Assembly: GCA_027972325.1 (NCBI GenBank)
Contig: JAPMOS010000080.1
Location: 62,001 to 126,000 of the forward strand
Direction of reading: 5' to 3'
Length of the DNA: 64,000 bases
Source: Paratrimastix pyriformis
Taxonomy: Eukaryota > Preaxostyla > Paratrimastigidae
Shown: one piece after another, positions 1 to 36,353 of the stretch
Layout of the letters: the number at the start of each line of letters is the position of its first letter
Numbering within the stretch: position 1 is the stretch's first letter
Notes under the pieces: model-generated
Seen by the model: only the letters and a program-made list of their open reading frames with translations
Told to the model about the DNA's origin: nothing
Database searches by the model: none
Made by a program: the position numbers and the translations under genes

Positions 1-233
1 CAGACCCACCGAGCGGATGAACACTTTGGCCACACTGCTCACTGCTGGCCCGGCTCGGGCTGCCCTCGGCCCCACGCGCTCTGCGTCTCCCTGGTGGGCA
101 CTGCTTCTTGCACCCTTGCCGGGATCTTCACGGACGTGCTCGCCGTCTCTCTGGTGGGCACTCCGTGGCACCCGAGGCGCGGTCGAGGTTCCCCACATGT
201 CTCTGCATCCCCAGCCCTGCCGTTCTCTTCACG

Positions 234-345
234 GACCTGTCTCCCTGGCCGGCATGGACATGTCTCCCTGGCCGGCATGGACATGTCTCCCTGGTCGGCA
301 TGGACATGTCTCCCTGGTCGGCATGGACATGTCTCTGGTCGGCAT
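234..345. repeat. 23-bp minisatellite, about 5 copies
   Basis: Head-to-tail copies of a 23-bp unit containing GGCATGGACATGTCTCC, the last copy shortened. Long open frames here on both strands are simply the repeat read in different phases, so no gene is called. Confidence 0.9.
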
Positions 346-480
346 CTCCATCGCCCCCCCCCCCGCCGATGTGTGCCTGTGTGCCTGTGTGCCCCTCCCT
401 CCCTGGCCGGCATCCGCCCTGACTCGCCCTGCCCGGGTTTGTGTCTGTCTGTCTCATCTCCCCTCAGCCCCCCTGTCCCC

Positions 481-625
481 ACAGAGACACATCGGACGTC
501 GGCATGGCTGATATTCCCCCTGCCGATGGCCCCACCCCACACAGAGACACCTCGGACGTCGGCATGGCTGATATTCCCCCGGCCGATGGCCCCGCCCCAC
601 ACAGAGACACATCGGACGTCGGCAT
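481..625. repeat. 60-bp tandem repeat, 2.4 copies
   Basis: Two full 60-bp copies (481-540 and 541-600) starting ACAGAGACAC differ at only a few bases, and a partial third copy runs to 625. They lie between two other minisatellites, so this looks like a repeat-prone intergenic block. Confidence 0.9.
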
Positions 626-699
626 CATCGCGCAGCCCTCCCTTGGCCAGATTCCCGCTCGTGGTCTGCATCACCCCTCGCTGATCTTCCCCCTGGCGA

Positions 700-825
700 T
701 CTTCTCCATCTGTCCATGTTCCCCACGTCCCTTTCCCCAGATGTCGATCTTCTCCATCTGTCCATGTCCCCCACGTCCCTTTTCCCCTTCTCCATCTGTC
801 CATGTTCCCCACGTCCCTTTCCCCC
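700..825. repeat. short tandem repeat, three copies
   Basis: Three imperfect copies of a unit containing CTCCATCTGTCCATGT followed by a CCCCACGTCC segment. It leads directly into the 17-19 bp array that follows. Confidence 0.75.
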
Positions 826-1308
826 AGACGTCGATATTCCCCCCAGATGTCGATATTCCCCCCAGATGTCGATATTCCCCCCAGATGTCGATATCCCCCC
901 CAGATGTCGATGTTCCCCCCAGATGTCGATGTTCCCCCCAGATGTCGATGTTCCCCCCAGATGTCGATATTCCCCCCCCAGATGTCGATATCCCCCAGAT
1001 GTTCCCCCAGATGTCGATGTTCCCCCCAGATGTCGATATCCCCCAGATGTCGATATTCCCCCAGATGTCGATATTCCCCAGATGTCGATATTCCCCCAGA
1101 TGTCGATATTCCCCAGATGTCGATATTCCCCAGATGTCGATCTTCCCCCAGATGTCGATATTCCCCAGATGTCGATATCCCCCAGATGTCGATATTCCCC
1201 CAGATGTCGATATTCCCCAGATGTCGATATTCCCCAGATGTCGATATTCCCCAGATGTCGATATTCCCCCCAGATGTCGATATTCCCCCCAGATGTCGAT
1301 ATTCCCCC
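826..1308. repeat. 17-19 bp minisatellite (CAGATGTCGATATTCCCC), over 20 copies
   Basis: Over 20 copies of CAGATGTCGATATTCCC, varying mainly in the number of C residues at the end (2 to 6) and in ATATT versus ATGTT. The C-run differences shift the frame repeatedly, which argues against coding. Confidence 0.95.
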
Positions 1309-1370
1309 CCGTTCTTTTCCCACCTCTGTCTCCACGTCGCCATCCCGTTCACATCGCCTCCCCTCCCTGC

Positions 1371-1582
1371 TCCTCCCCCTCGTCCCCCTCGTCCCCTCGT
1401 CCCCTCGTCCCCTCGTCCCCTCGTCCCCTCGTCCCCTCGTCCCCCTCGTCCCCTCGTCCCCCTCGTCCCCTCGTCCCCTCGTCCCCTCGTCCCCTCGTCC
1501 CCCTCGTCCCCCTCGTCCCCCTCGTCCCCCTCGTCCCCCCTCGTCCCCTCGTCCCCTCGTCCCCTCGTCCCCCTCGTCCCCC
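1371..1582. repeat. 8-9 bp array (CCCCTCGT)n
   Basis: About 24 tandem copies of CCCCTCGT or CCCCCTCGT, strongly strand-asymmetric (pyrimidine-rich on +). Confidence 0.95.
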
Positions 1583-2305
1583 TCCCCCTGCTCCTCTTCC
1601 TCCTACTCCTCCGCCCCAACCAGCATCCCTCATCCACTGCGGGTGGGACAGCCGGCTGTGGGGCCTGGCCACGGCTGCCTCGGACTTCGTACGACTTGGC
1701 GATCGTCCTGACCGACGAGGCGCCCCTGCCCTGCTCCGAGCCGGCCCGCCCGGCCGAGCGGCGAGGGGGCAAGTCGGCCGCCGCGCACTGGGCCCACCAT
1801 CGACCCCACCCACACCCCAGCGACCTCACCCTCCCGATTGACCCCCTGGAAGCATTTCCCTCTCTTGTCTTCGTCCTTCACCATCCGTCTCAACTGGTCG
1901 AAGCTCAGCTGGTGTCGTCCCTCCCTTTGTCAGGCGGTGGTGGGGAAAGGGATCGTCGCGGAATGTGGAAACAAACGGACTGGAGAGAGGCGCATGTTGC
2001 TCCGATTCCCTCCGTGAACATTCATAGAAAAACGTGTTGGCCTTGGAACAAGGTGGCAATGGCAAGATGAGGATATAAAAATGATGGTGATGGGAGCGGG
2101 GAAGGGGGAAGGGGAAAAAAAGTGATTGTGTATCTTTTGAATCCACGAGTGTATCTTTTGAATCCACGAACTCGTCTCCGAGGCCGACGAGCCTCACAAC
2201 CACCGAGCCGGGAAAACCGCCCGTCAAGAAAAATAGGGGGACTCACCGGGTGGTTTTGTTGGCAGAGCTCGGCAAGAAGCAAAATCATCGATTGTTGATC
2301 TCCTG
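1583..2305. other. intergenic, upstream of the RING-TRAF-LRR gene
   Basis: No gene recognised. It contains a short direct repeat around 2125-2170 (GTGTATCTTTTGAATCCACGA, two copies) and otherwise unique sequence. The promoter of the downstream gene should lie here, but I see no TATA-like or initiator element I can defend. Confidence 0.5.
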
Positions 2306-19240
<16,935 letters not shown>

Positions 19241-20034
19241 TACCAGCGGCCCCATGGCGGCCCCCGTCCCTGCCTGCTGACCTGTCTGCCGCCCCGATCG
19301 GCGGCCCGGTAAGAACGACCTCCTCCTACTCCACCCCTCCCCGCCCCCTCCATCGGCCCCCATCCATCGGCCCCCCAACCCCAACCCAACCCAACCCCAA
19401 CCCAACCCAACCCCAACCCAACAACCCGGGATTTGTGGATCAAGACGAAACATGCTGCCGATTCGCCTCAGGGCACGAGAGAGCCTCAACTGTCCCGACC
19501 CTCAGACTCGACGGGGGGGGGGGAGGGGCTCTCCAGCCTCTCTCCCCGCCCCACAGCAGCAGCAGCGGCCCTAGAGCCTCCCGCTCTGGGGCTACCGCCC
19601 GTGGAGACCCTTGGAATCGCCGTCCCGCCCCCACGCCAGTGCAACCAGCAGCGACGCGAGTTCCCTGCGCCGCAATGGCGCCGGCCCGCGTTGGCAAATC
19701 AGCTATAACCCTGTTCCCCGGGTGAGGGCTGAGTGGGGAACCTGCCGACGACAGTCGGCTGACTTCGCCCAGATTCTTTCGCCTCATCTCTCCATTCTCA
19801 TTCGAATTATTTTCTCTTCCTGTTTTTTCTGTTTTCCTCTCATCTCGTTCAGCGACCCGCCAATCACACACCAAAAAAAACAAGCTCTCCCTCTCTTGTG
19901 AACTCTTCTCGATTGCGATTATCTAGTTAGCCTCCTACGAGGCTGCATTAACACGAGACTGACTGACTGCGCCGGCGTACAACCACACGACCCCGGGATC
20001 TTTTTACTCTTCAGGCAGGCGCGTAATTCTCGAA
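19241..20034. other. intergenic between the LRR gene and GnT-I
   Basis: Contains a (CCCAA/CCCAACC)n stretch at 19366-19430 and unique sequence. Both flanking genes are on +, so this holds the 3' end of one and the promoter of the other. No clear poly(A) signal or TATA element seen. Confidence 0.5.
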
Positions 20035-27327
<7,293 letters not shown>

Positions 27328-27357
<30 letters not shown>

Positions 27358-27555
27358 ACTTGAACTTTGTTTTGTCAGAATTGCAAAGTGAGCGCCTCTC
27401 CCCACTCTTGTCTGCCCCGGACCATGTAAACTTGAACTTGTTTTGTCAGAATTGAGAAAAAGAAAAGTGAGCGCCTGTCCCCGCTCCTGTCTGCCCCGGA
27501 CCATGTAAAACTTCAACTTGTTTTGTCAAGAATTGAGAAAAAGCAGTGTCCCGCC
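27328..27555 (+). repeat. about 75-bp tandem repeat of the GnT-I stop-codon region
   Basis: The end of the coding sequence plus 3' flank (GCCCCGGACCATGTAAACTT ... TTGTTTTGTCAGAATTG) occurs three times in a row, copies two and three being outside the gene. Only the first follows an intact exon. Confidence 0.9.
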
Positions 27556-27650
27556 GAGCGCATCATCACGGGTTGTCCGGATTCCGGGGGGGAAAGCAAA
27601 CGGGGGAAAAACAAACCTGTCCGAATTTCGGAATAATTTGGCCGCGCCCC

Positions 27651-27812
27651 GAGCGCCTCTGTCCCCGGCGCTGCCGCCCGCTCCCTGGAAACTTGTGTGA
27701 ATAGTGCCCCCCCAAAAAAAATCGCCCCGACAGATCATCACCGAGCAGTGCACCGCCAATCTGGCCACCGTGCGCCTCTGCCCCTGCCTCCCCCTCTCCC
27801 TGCATTTGACAG
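27651..27812 (+). pseudogene. degraded copies of the GnT-I last exon
   Basis: 27727-27800 reads IITEQCTANLATVRLCPCLP, matching the true last exon (LITEQNPQCGAAHLATERLCPCLP) after deletion of a few codons. A shorter remnant with GAGCGCCTCTGTCCC lies at 27651. No acceptor-linked continuation seen, so treated as duplicated debris. Confidence 0.7.
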
Positions 27813-27982
27813 CCCAGCCCCCAACTCCTCTTCGCGGGGGGACACACATTTATTTGCCTCCCCTCTCCTCCTCCACACACAGACCTTTTTCGGCCCGGAT
27901 CGCCATGATCACCATCACCACTTCACTTCACCCAGGCCCCCTGAAGAAGCCCTCTCAGTCACGATGAGAAAGACCGGAATCA

Positions 27983-28014
<32 letters not shown>

Positions 28015-29889
28015 CGGCCAGGGTGGGCGAAGAATGCCATTATCCGATCAATCGTAACGGTTATTCTGATACACACGGGGAGGAAAACTCCCCACCACAA
28101 GCGCGCGAAAAATGACGCGCGGCGGCACATTGGAAACAACAAAATGCGCGAACCCGATAAGCGGGGGGCACAGAGAGACACAGACAGACACGGACGGACG
28201 GACGGACGGACACACGAGGAGAGAGCCGTGAAGGCAGAGAGTCGATACCTCTCTTTGTGAGACACGCGAGACGAGAGAATAAGAAGAAGAAGAAGAGAAG
28301 GAGGAAGAGGAGGAGGAGGAAAAGAAGAAGGAGATACGCACAGGGAGAAGAGGAAGAGGAGGAAGAGCAGAGAAGAGAAAGGAGGAGGAAGAGGGAAGAA
28401 GAAGAAGAGAGACGCACAGGGAAGCGAAGGGTGGAAGAGGAAGAAGACAGGAAGAGGAGAGAAGGAAAGAAGGAAGGATGAAAAAACCAACCAAAAACCA
28501 ACCAAAAGACCGGCCGGGCATCGGTGGGTGATGACTGCCAATCGACGGGCAGACGGCCCCACCGAATGTACGGCCCAAAAAGACAATTCCAAAGCCAACA
28601 GCAGCAGACACAAGACGCACAGAGGGACAGACAGCAGAGGCACGAAACTTGAGTTTCAAGCAAAGGCAAATCACCAATCGATCGGACGTGAAGACGGTCG
28701 AGCCGTACGTTAAATCAATAGAAAAACAGAAAAAGAAAAGACAAAACGTATGTCTGTGGTGTGTGTGTGTGTGGGGATGCTGCGGAGGGAGCGACCCAAC
28801 GGGACGCAGTCCTTCTCCTAAAGGCAAACAAAAGAGAGTGCTGGTGGAAGTGGTGGTGGTGGAAGTGGTGGTGGTGGTGGTGGTGGTGGGGGGACATACG
28901 AAGAATCAAAATCGAATCATAAGAATAATAATAAAAAGAGGTTTGAACAAAAAAAACCATAATGAAGCGATGTTTCGTTGTTCGTGATGATGGCGATGAT
29001 GATGATGGTTGGTGGTACACAGCGGATCCTCAACGCAAAAAACCCTTGATGTGAGGGGGGGACAAAACAACAACAACAACTTGAAGTCGGGTCGGTAGAT
29101 CCGAGGGGTAATGGAGCCGTCAGAATAATCAAACGACAAACACAAAAAAAAAAAAAATTGGGCCGAATAACAGCAGCAACACCGCACCACAGACACAGTC
29201 GCAAGACCCCCAAGGGGGGAACCACGTCGCAACAACACGCGCTCCACGGAGACGACATGCAAGAGCCGAACACGGAAATGAGTCGTGGGTGATGGAACCA
29301 GGGCGGGGATGCAAATCATGTGCAACCCCCGGTGCTGGTGTGTCGACGCATAACAAACGGAGAGAAGTGGTCATTGGAGGGGGAGAGGAGACAGCCTGAC
29401 AAAATCAGCAGGCCGAGGGGCAATCAGAAAAAAGCAATTGCAGGTCGGAAAAATCAGAGAAGCACGCGCCAAGACAAGGGTGTAGGCTCGCGAAACACAA
29501 AATGACATGCGTGGGGACCACATGATGGCCTCACGCAGCCGGAAAATTTCCTGCGCACAGATCTGGGGGTGGAATACCCAAGGAGCCAGTTGACAAGAGA
29601 AAATCGTCATCATCAGCCGACAGAGAGGGCGAGCGAATGATGGATGGCTGCATCGTCCTCGAGGCTTCCTCTCTACATTGACCAATAAAAAAAATGAAAC
29701 GAAAAGAAAGGAGAGACCGACCCAACGACGGCCTCAATCGGTGCGGGGGTGGGTGGCTGAAGCTCATCGGACGATTGAGCCAGTGTCGGCTTGAGGGGCC
29801 GTGACTTTGGCCGGTCTTCGCCGATCAAAGGCGCAGGAGGAGCAGAAGAAGGGCGTGGTAACGGCCCCTTGATTGTTTGGACCTCACAC
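27813..29889. other. long non-coding or low-complexity stretch
   Basis: Contains poly-C at 27987-28012, a GACG(GAC)n patch near 28190, an A/G-rich tract 28264-28480 and a (GGT)n patch near 28850-28890. Open frames on the minus strand through 27915-28830 are the T/C-rich complement of the purine tract and have no domain-like sequence. A minus-strand segment at about 29530-29685 (RSPSLSADDDDFLLS) could be an exon, but nothing supports it beyond openness. Confidence 0.5.
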
Positions 29890-30349
29890 TCAAGATATTG
29901 AAGGTACCACTTCGGGGGCCTGCCGAAAATGGTTAAAAAATCAAAAGCGAGGTTGGCTACCAGACCGATGTCGAAGCTCCACCGAGAGGGTACTCACAGA
30001 ACGCAGCCAGTCGGTCAAACTCATCGCCTTGTTGCGGAAAAATCTTCCGGTAGGACGGGTATTCTAAAGATGGTGATGTGTAAGAAATTCCTCAAGCTGA
30101 AAAGTGGAGACTGACGTTCACATAGGCGATGAATAAATCGAGCTGACTCTCAGGCATAGTGCCTGCCAAAAGATCGCGAAGTTTATTGGCGGTCATATTT
30201 GGAGCGAAGAGCCAGCTTCCTTCCTTCTTCCTGACCACCTCGTCACAACGCAATATGAGATCTCTGCCTTGCTTCCCACGGGCATCCCACTTCGGTGGGG
30301 TTTCCGAATCTGATTGTGTTGAACGGGACAATTTGGGAAGGCGTGGCAT
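29890..30349 (-). CDS. small hypothetical protein, three exons (tentative)
   Basis: Tentative model: 30349-30122 (76 codons, starting MPRLPKLSRSTQ), 30063-29998 (22 codons) and 29919-29890, joined at phase 0 for 107 residues. The first exon has charged helical character (WDARGKQGRDLILRCDEVV; NKLRDLLAGTMPESQLDL) and no domain I recognise. The donors are GTGAAC and GTGAGT, unlike the GTC[CT]G donors of every secure gene here, which lowers confidence. Exon three also has a longer open frame (PPKWYLQYLECEVQTIKG) in another phase, so the C-terminus may differ. Confidence 0.3.
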
Positions 30350-30559
30350 GGCGGTTGTGACGAGGTGGTGGAAGGAGCACCCGAAGAAAAAACAACGTTG
30401 TGTATATATTACACTGATGTGGAGTTGGCAAAGTCTGGAAGTCAGCGCTCGATGCCGGGGCCAAGGCCCAACGGACATATGATCGGATGTCAGTTTTTGT
30501 GTTTGTTGGGAGTCCAATAGATTGCCGCCGAGGACTGAGATGCCAACTGTGCTTCTCAT

Positions 30560-30750
30560 CTTTCTCTCCGAATCGGATCCTGAGAAGGCGGGGGCGGAGG
30601 AGGAGGAGGAGGAGGGCGACTGGTGTCATCCTCTTCTTATGCGTCGTCCAGTTCCGCTTGTCCTCTTCTTCTCGTCCGGTGGTGTTGGCGTCTCCTCGGG
30701 GGGGTCTAACTTCTTGGTCTCCGGAACGGATGGTGGCAGGGGTGGCTTCG
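30560..30750 (-). pseudogene. degraded fragment of the ZCCHC10-like gene C-terminus
   Basis: Read on the minus strand, this aligns base by base with 57911-58130 (+): shared stretches include CCCCCCGAGGAGAC, ACGCATAAGAAGAGG and GACACCAGTCGCCCTCCTCC. The frame is not conserved (the Lys/Arg run goes out of phase and reaches a stop), and the zinc-knuckle exon is absent, so it looks like a partial duplicated pseudogene. Confidence 0.75.
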
Positions 30751-31689
30751 CCTTCAACTCATGATGCCAGGGGCTGCCGAAGAGGCTTGTCCGGGGGAGG
30801 TGGACAACCAGGTAGATGACTGAGACTCCAAGGGCGTGGAGGAGGCAGACTGGATCGACACCCCGAGGGGCTGGCCCAAGGGGACGGGAACCTGGGGAAA
30901 ATGCCGACAAGGGCGCGCTCGGGCGCTGCCGCGGCGAGGAGGCAACCGAATGAGATGCCCGAGGCGGGAGAGGAATTGATTTTTGGTGGTTGAACTCCCC
31001 GTCTGCAAATCAGAACGCCCCAGCGCGCAAAAGAGCACAGGACCGGAGTGGAGTGAATCCCACCCACGTAGGACAGCATCGGCCAAAAGGGGCACTCGCC
31101 TCGATCCCTGCGCAGAGTGAGCTCGGGGCATGGGTCACCCAGGAAAAAAAAAACGATTATGGATCTCCTTGTAAAACAGCCGATTATTAGGCTGCAAGTC
31201 GGTCGACCCTCCCCGCCCAGACGGACCTGCCCCGTTCGCTGGCCTGCTCAAGCCACTGCCCGCCAGGCCATCCTCAGATGGGTTGGCGGCCCGCCCCTGC
31301 CTGAGTCCAACAGAACAACAATCGAACAATCCAATGTGGAGAGCTTCGGTGAGGAAACCGGAAATCGGACGCCCCACATTGAAACAAAAAAAAGGGCACC
31401 CTATAGAGGGCCGCGGTCATTGTTCAAGGCTTCTTCAACAGGGAGGAGGGAGAAAATACCCGAGAAAAAAACCGGGTTCGGCCGCTCCATGTCGGGACAG
31501 CTGCGAGAACGGCCAGGCAGGCAGGCAGACCTCGCCATGAGTGTTGTGGCTGCTCGGAAAGGGCTGGCATATGGGCCGAAACCAGCGGGCAGGTCGCAGC
31601 TGGCCAAGGGAGACACACCCGACGAAGGCTGAACCTTCGGGCGGTCAGAAGCTGCCATGGGGTTCAAAAAGACACGGACGGTTCCCTCT
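30751..31689. other. no gene recognised
   Basis: Mixed-composition sequence with open frames on both strands (for example 31117-31632 +) but no recognisable domain, no splice-consistent chain and no repeat. Confidence 0.4.
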
Positions 31690-31917
31690 CTAACTCCAAC
31701 GGCGATAATCGGCGGCCAAAGTGGGAGCCTGGAAAAAAATCATCATGTCGATACGCACATAGCGTTCGAGCCAGGGGCGACCCCGGCAACCCACAATACC
31801 AAGGTGCGCATTGACGTTGTGCCTTGAGGGCTGAACAATGCGCCCCTCCGGCAATTCATTGTGTGGGGAGGTTTGCCGGACGGAAGCGGGTCGAAATATT
31901 CCGTGACACCAGAAACA
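31690..31917 (-). CDS. possible terminal exon of an unidentified minus-strand gene
   Basis: A minus-strand open segment has protein-like composition (ELPEGRIVQPSRHNVNAHLG; PWLERYVRIDMMIFFQ; PTLAADYRRW) and ends in a stop at 31692-31690. The continuation upstream would overlap the first exon of the + strand NTPase gene, and an alternative frame (YFDPLPSGKPPH) abuts it, suggesting an indel or a relic. I do not recognise the family. Confidence 0.25.
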   Translation of the reverse strand, partial: CFWCHGIFRPASVRQTSPHNELPEGRIVQPSRHNVNAHLGIVGCRGRPWLERYVRIDMMIFFQAPTLAADYRRWS

Positions 31918-32025
31918 GGGGACTGTTTACTGCAGTAAGTGGCTTTGAGCGCCGCGATGATGAAGAAAGCAACCGAGTGCTTCCAGGTGGTGGGTGACTG
32001 CACACTGCCAAAAAATACTCTCGTC

Positions 32026-35000
32026 ATGGCATCCGGTCCGCACCCCCGTCGTTTTTTGCCTGCGCAATTCGAATTCCGCTTTTTTCAGCCGATTCTGTTG
32101 GTCCTGACGACGAGGTTCTGCGAGTGTGTCCTTTATACAACCCCAACCAACTTGTCTACGCCATCTATCGCAACAAATTACAGCCATTTCGTCTGACCGT
32201 CCCTCCATCCGGACGTCCTTGGGATCCCCCAGCCTTCACCGAACCATTTCGGTTGGGTACATGGGTTGGATTCGACAAAGATCATCTCTGGCATCTTAAT
32301 ACCCGCGACGCAGCACCACAGACCTCCTCGGTCGCTGGCGACCAGAACCACCCGTCAAGCAAGCTTTTTGTTGGCTCAGCATGCTTGAGTCTGGCCTCCT
32401 TGATCTCGAAAAAATTTTCGGGGCTGGACGACATGGGCCGGAAGACGGATGATCCCCCCCCAAAGGCAGTGGTCCTCCGTGGGGTGCCGCTGTCCGGGAA
32501 AAGCTCGGCCTTGAAGGTTCGCTGCAGGCACCGCATTCACTCCATTCACTCTTCTCTTGCAGGTCGTTGCCGCCATGCTCCAGTCCTGGCCGGAGGAACA
32601 CCCCTGGCAGGAGGTCAAGTATATTCGTGAGTGTTGCGCCAGCGACTTCGGCTTTGACAAGGCCCCCTGGGACGACTGGTCCAATTGCCTCGTGATTATC
32701 GATCAATTCGAAGATTCCTTCGAAAGAAAGCTGACATCCGAGTTGCTCACGCGCACCCCTCGCTGGTACCTCATCTGCTCGAGCGCGAACTTCCACTTTC
32801 AGTGTCATGCCGCACCCCAGTATGGATGGGTTGACGAGCTCCGCATCGCTTCGCTTGTCTCCTGGGAGGACTTCTACCGGTTCCATTCCCCCGAGGCAAC
32901 CATGATTCCGCCCGCTCCGCGGGACCTCACCGCCCCCGAATGGTTCTCCTTCGTTCCGGGTCGTTCCCCCCCGCTGGACAACCACCCCCCGGATGCTCTC
33001 CCCGTGCTCCTTCCGTTCACCGAGGAGGAATGGTGCGTGGAGAGACCTCTTCATAGTTACCTGATTGATGCGGAGGCAGATGAAGCAGCGGCGAATGCAG
33101 CAGATGCAGCGGCGGATGCAGCGGCAGATGAAGCAGCGGCGGCAAATGCAGCAGCGGCGAATGCAGCAGATGCAGCGGCGGATGCAGCGGCAGACGCAGC
33201 TGCAGCGGCAGTGGTACCGACTGCGGCCCCCATCCCTCTGTCAGAACTCTTTCTGTACTCGTGCGGCAATTACGGGGTTGCGCAGGTCCGTTTTTGACTC
33301 TTTCGGTCCTCGTGCGGCAATGACAGGGGTGCGGACTCTTTCGGGTCCTTTGTGCGGCATATTACGGGGTGTGTGGACTCTTTCGTGCGGCAATGACGGG
33401 GGTGCGGACTCTTTCGGGTATTTTGTGCGGCATATTACCGGGGTGCGGATTCTTTCTTCGTGCGGCAACTTACGGGGGGTGCGGACTCTTTTGTCAAAAA
33501 AAACTCACTTCCTGTCGTCTGCAGCTGGTCAAATCTGCCCATTTCTTCGTCTCGGCGCCCGTTCTGCGTCTCTACACGGCCATGAAGGCGTTTCTTGTGG
33601 AGAACCCGCTTGCCCACGCAGCCGTCAGCACCTCGGTTCGAAGCCTGAGGCCCGAGCTCGACCCCTGCGCCCCGTGCGACTGGCGGTTTGTGGTGGAGGT
33701 TCCCTCGCCTGAAGACCCCGAGAAGCTCGTACCCCGAATGGCCTGCCCCATGTTCGCACAACTCTATGCCAAGTGCCTCGCAAACTGGCCCGCTCCATGG
33801 AGCATGCCCCGCGACGAGAGGGACCTTGGGCCGGGATTTTCGGATGTCCTCGGCCGGATTTGGGGGCGCTCTGTCTTGGGCCACCCCTCGATGGCCGGCG
33901 TTCCCAATCTCCCGGCTCTTGAGGCCCCCGTTCTCGATGCATCCCGCCTGCCCTCCCCCGTCCCGGATCGCCAGTACCTCGAGAGCTTTCTCTCACAGAA
34001 GCTCCCGGCACCGCCCCATCCACCGCTCGGGCTTCCGCCCCGCATCCACCTCGAACCGATGGCCCCCTGGCACCCTGACGTTGATTCTGTGCGCATCTAC
34101 GCGACGGGCCCCACCGGCCCTGACGCTACGCCCTCCTCGGTGACCCTGCTGGCGGACCTGGTGACAGTCTCGCCTGTCGAAAGGCACAAGGGTTCGTTGG
34201 CGTGGATCCTGAGCCCTGAGCTTGCCCAGATCCAGACCCGGATCCAGGCACGCTGCGGCTGGGCTCCCTCTCGCCGGGTCTTCACCTTCCTCGCGACCGG
34301 CGCGCACCCCCACAACGCGCAACTCCGGGTGCCCAAAGCGATCGCCGACGAGGCCACGAAGAGCGGGTGGGAAGTCTGGTGGTATCCGCTGGAGCGGTTT
34401 GTGATGTCGGAGTCCGAGTCCCTCACCACATCCGTGTCCCCCGTGCGGCTGTCCCTCCTCTCTGGTCCGTGAAGAAGCTTGATATGCGTATGGGCTGACC
34501 CATCATTCATTTCGCGCTAGACCCAGACCCAGCTGCTACTGCCGCAGCCCCAGCTGCTACGACTGCCGCAGCCCCAACTGCTACTGCCACCGCCCCAACT
34601 GCTGCCGCCGCCGCCCCAGCTGCTACCACCCCAGCTCCCGCCCCAGCTCCCGCCCCAGCTCCCGCCCCAGCTCCCGCCCCAGCTCCCGCCCCAGCTCCCG
34701 CCCCAGCTCCCGCCCCAGCTCCCGCCCCAGCTACCGCCCCAGCTACCGCCCCAGCTACCGCCCCAGCTACCGCCCCAGCTCCCGCCCCAGCTCCCGCCCC
34801 AGCTACCGCCCCACCTGCGCGTGTGAGGGCAACTGAGCGGAAGACGAGGGGCAAGAGGGCCAAGAGGGCTCGCCTGATCCCGGCGCCAGACGACCTCAAG
34901 GGCTGGCAGGAGACAAAGGTCGGGCCACCCCCGCCCTGGCAGCCCCCCCATCAGCATCATCCAGTCATCTGCGTCATCCAGGCATCATCAGCATCATCCA

Positions 35001-35052
35001 GTCATCAGCATCATCCAGTCATCAGCATCATCCAGTCATCAGCATCATCCAG

Positions 35053-35096
<44 letters not shown>

Positions 35097-35298
35097 GATC
35101 ATCATCATTGGGGGCCGCGCTGGTGTTCTTGTTCGTCAACACCCATTGCTTTCGTCTCCTTTCGTTTTCTCCTACGTGCAGCTCGCCGAGGCCACCACCG
35201 TTGACCTACGCGGTTTTCTGGGGGCGCATGGGCAGTCCGTCTCGGGTCTCAAGGGCGAATTGGTCGAACGCGCTCAGGCCTTTCTGAACCAAAAATAA
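32026..35298 (+). CDS. P-loop NTPase with C-terminal SAP motif (Crinkler-like), 6 exons, 871 aa
   Basis: Exons 32026-32035, 32089-32516, 32563-33285, 33525-34464, 34521-34918 and 35182-35298 are phase-consistent. The 10-nt first exon (ATGGCATCCG) is chosen because it meets GTCCGC and gives the right phase. Walker A is VVLRGVPLSGKSSALK (residues about 130-145) and Walker B is CLVIIDQFE (about 182-190). Then come an Ala/Asp-rich repeat (about 325-365), a 313-codon exon with no domain I can name, an (AP)n tract, a basic patch (ERKTRGKRAKRAR) and a SAP-type helix pair (DLRGFLGAHGQSVSGLKGEL) at the C-terminus. SAP and the basic patch suggest nuclear DNA contact. NTPase plus variable C-terminal region resembles Crinkler (CRN) proteins, but no ubiquitin-like header is evident. 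The stop overlaps AATAAA (35294-35299). Confidence 0.85.
33286..33524 (+). repeat. NTPase gene intron built of exon-edge copies
   Basis: The exon ends CTCGTGCGGCAATTACGGGG then CAG and GTCCGT. The 239-bp intron then holds about five copies of CGTGCGGCAATGACGGGG...GCGGACTCTTTC, i.e. the exon edge plus intron start repeated head to tail. Confidence 0.85.
34521..34815 (+). repeat. 12-bp coding repeat (GCCCCAGCTCCC)n giving (AP)n
   Basis: In-frame within exon 5 of the NTPase gene: about 15 copies of CCCGCCCCAGCT or ACCGCCCCAGCT encode Ala-Pro and Ala-Thr. On the opposite strand it yields Gly/Trp/Ser frames that are spurious. Confidence 0.9.
34945..35105. repeat. (ATC)n with CATCATCCAGT units
   Basis: Occupies most of the last NTPase intron (34919-35181). 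Confidence 0.9.

Positions 35299-36353
<1,055 letters not shown>

Noticed and set aside
27915-28827. Minus-strand Ser/Leu/Phe-rich frames of up to 260 codons
   Set aside because: Complement of an A/G-rich tract and poly-C; no domain, no splice-consistent chain.
31117-31632. A 171-codon + strand frame
   Set aside because: No recognisable motif, no neighbouring exon in phase and composition like its surroundings.
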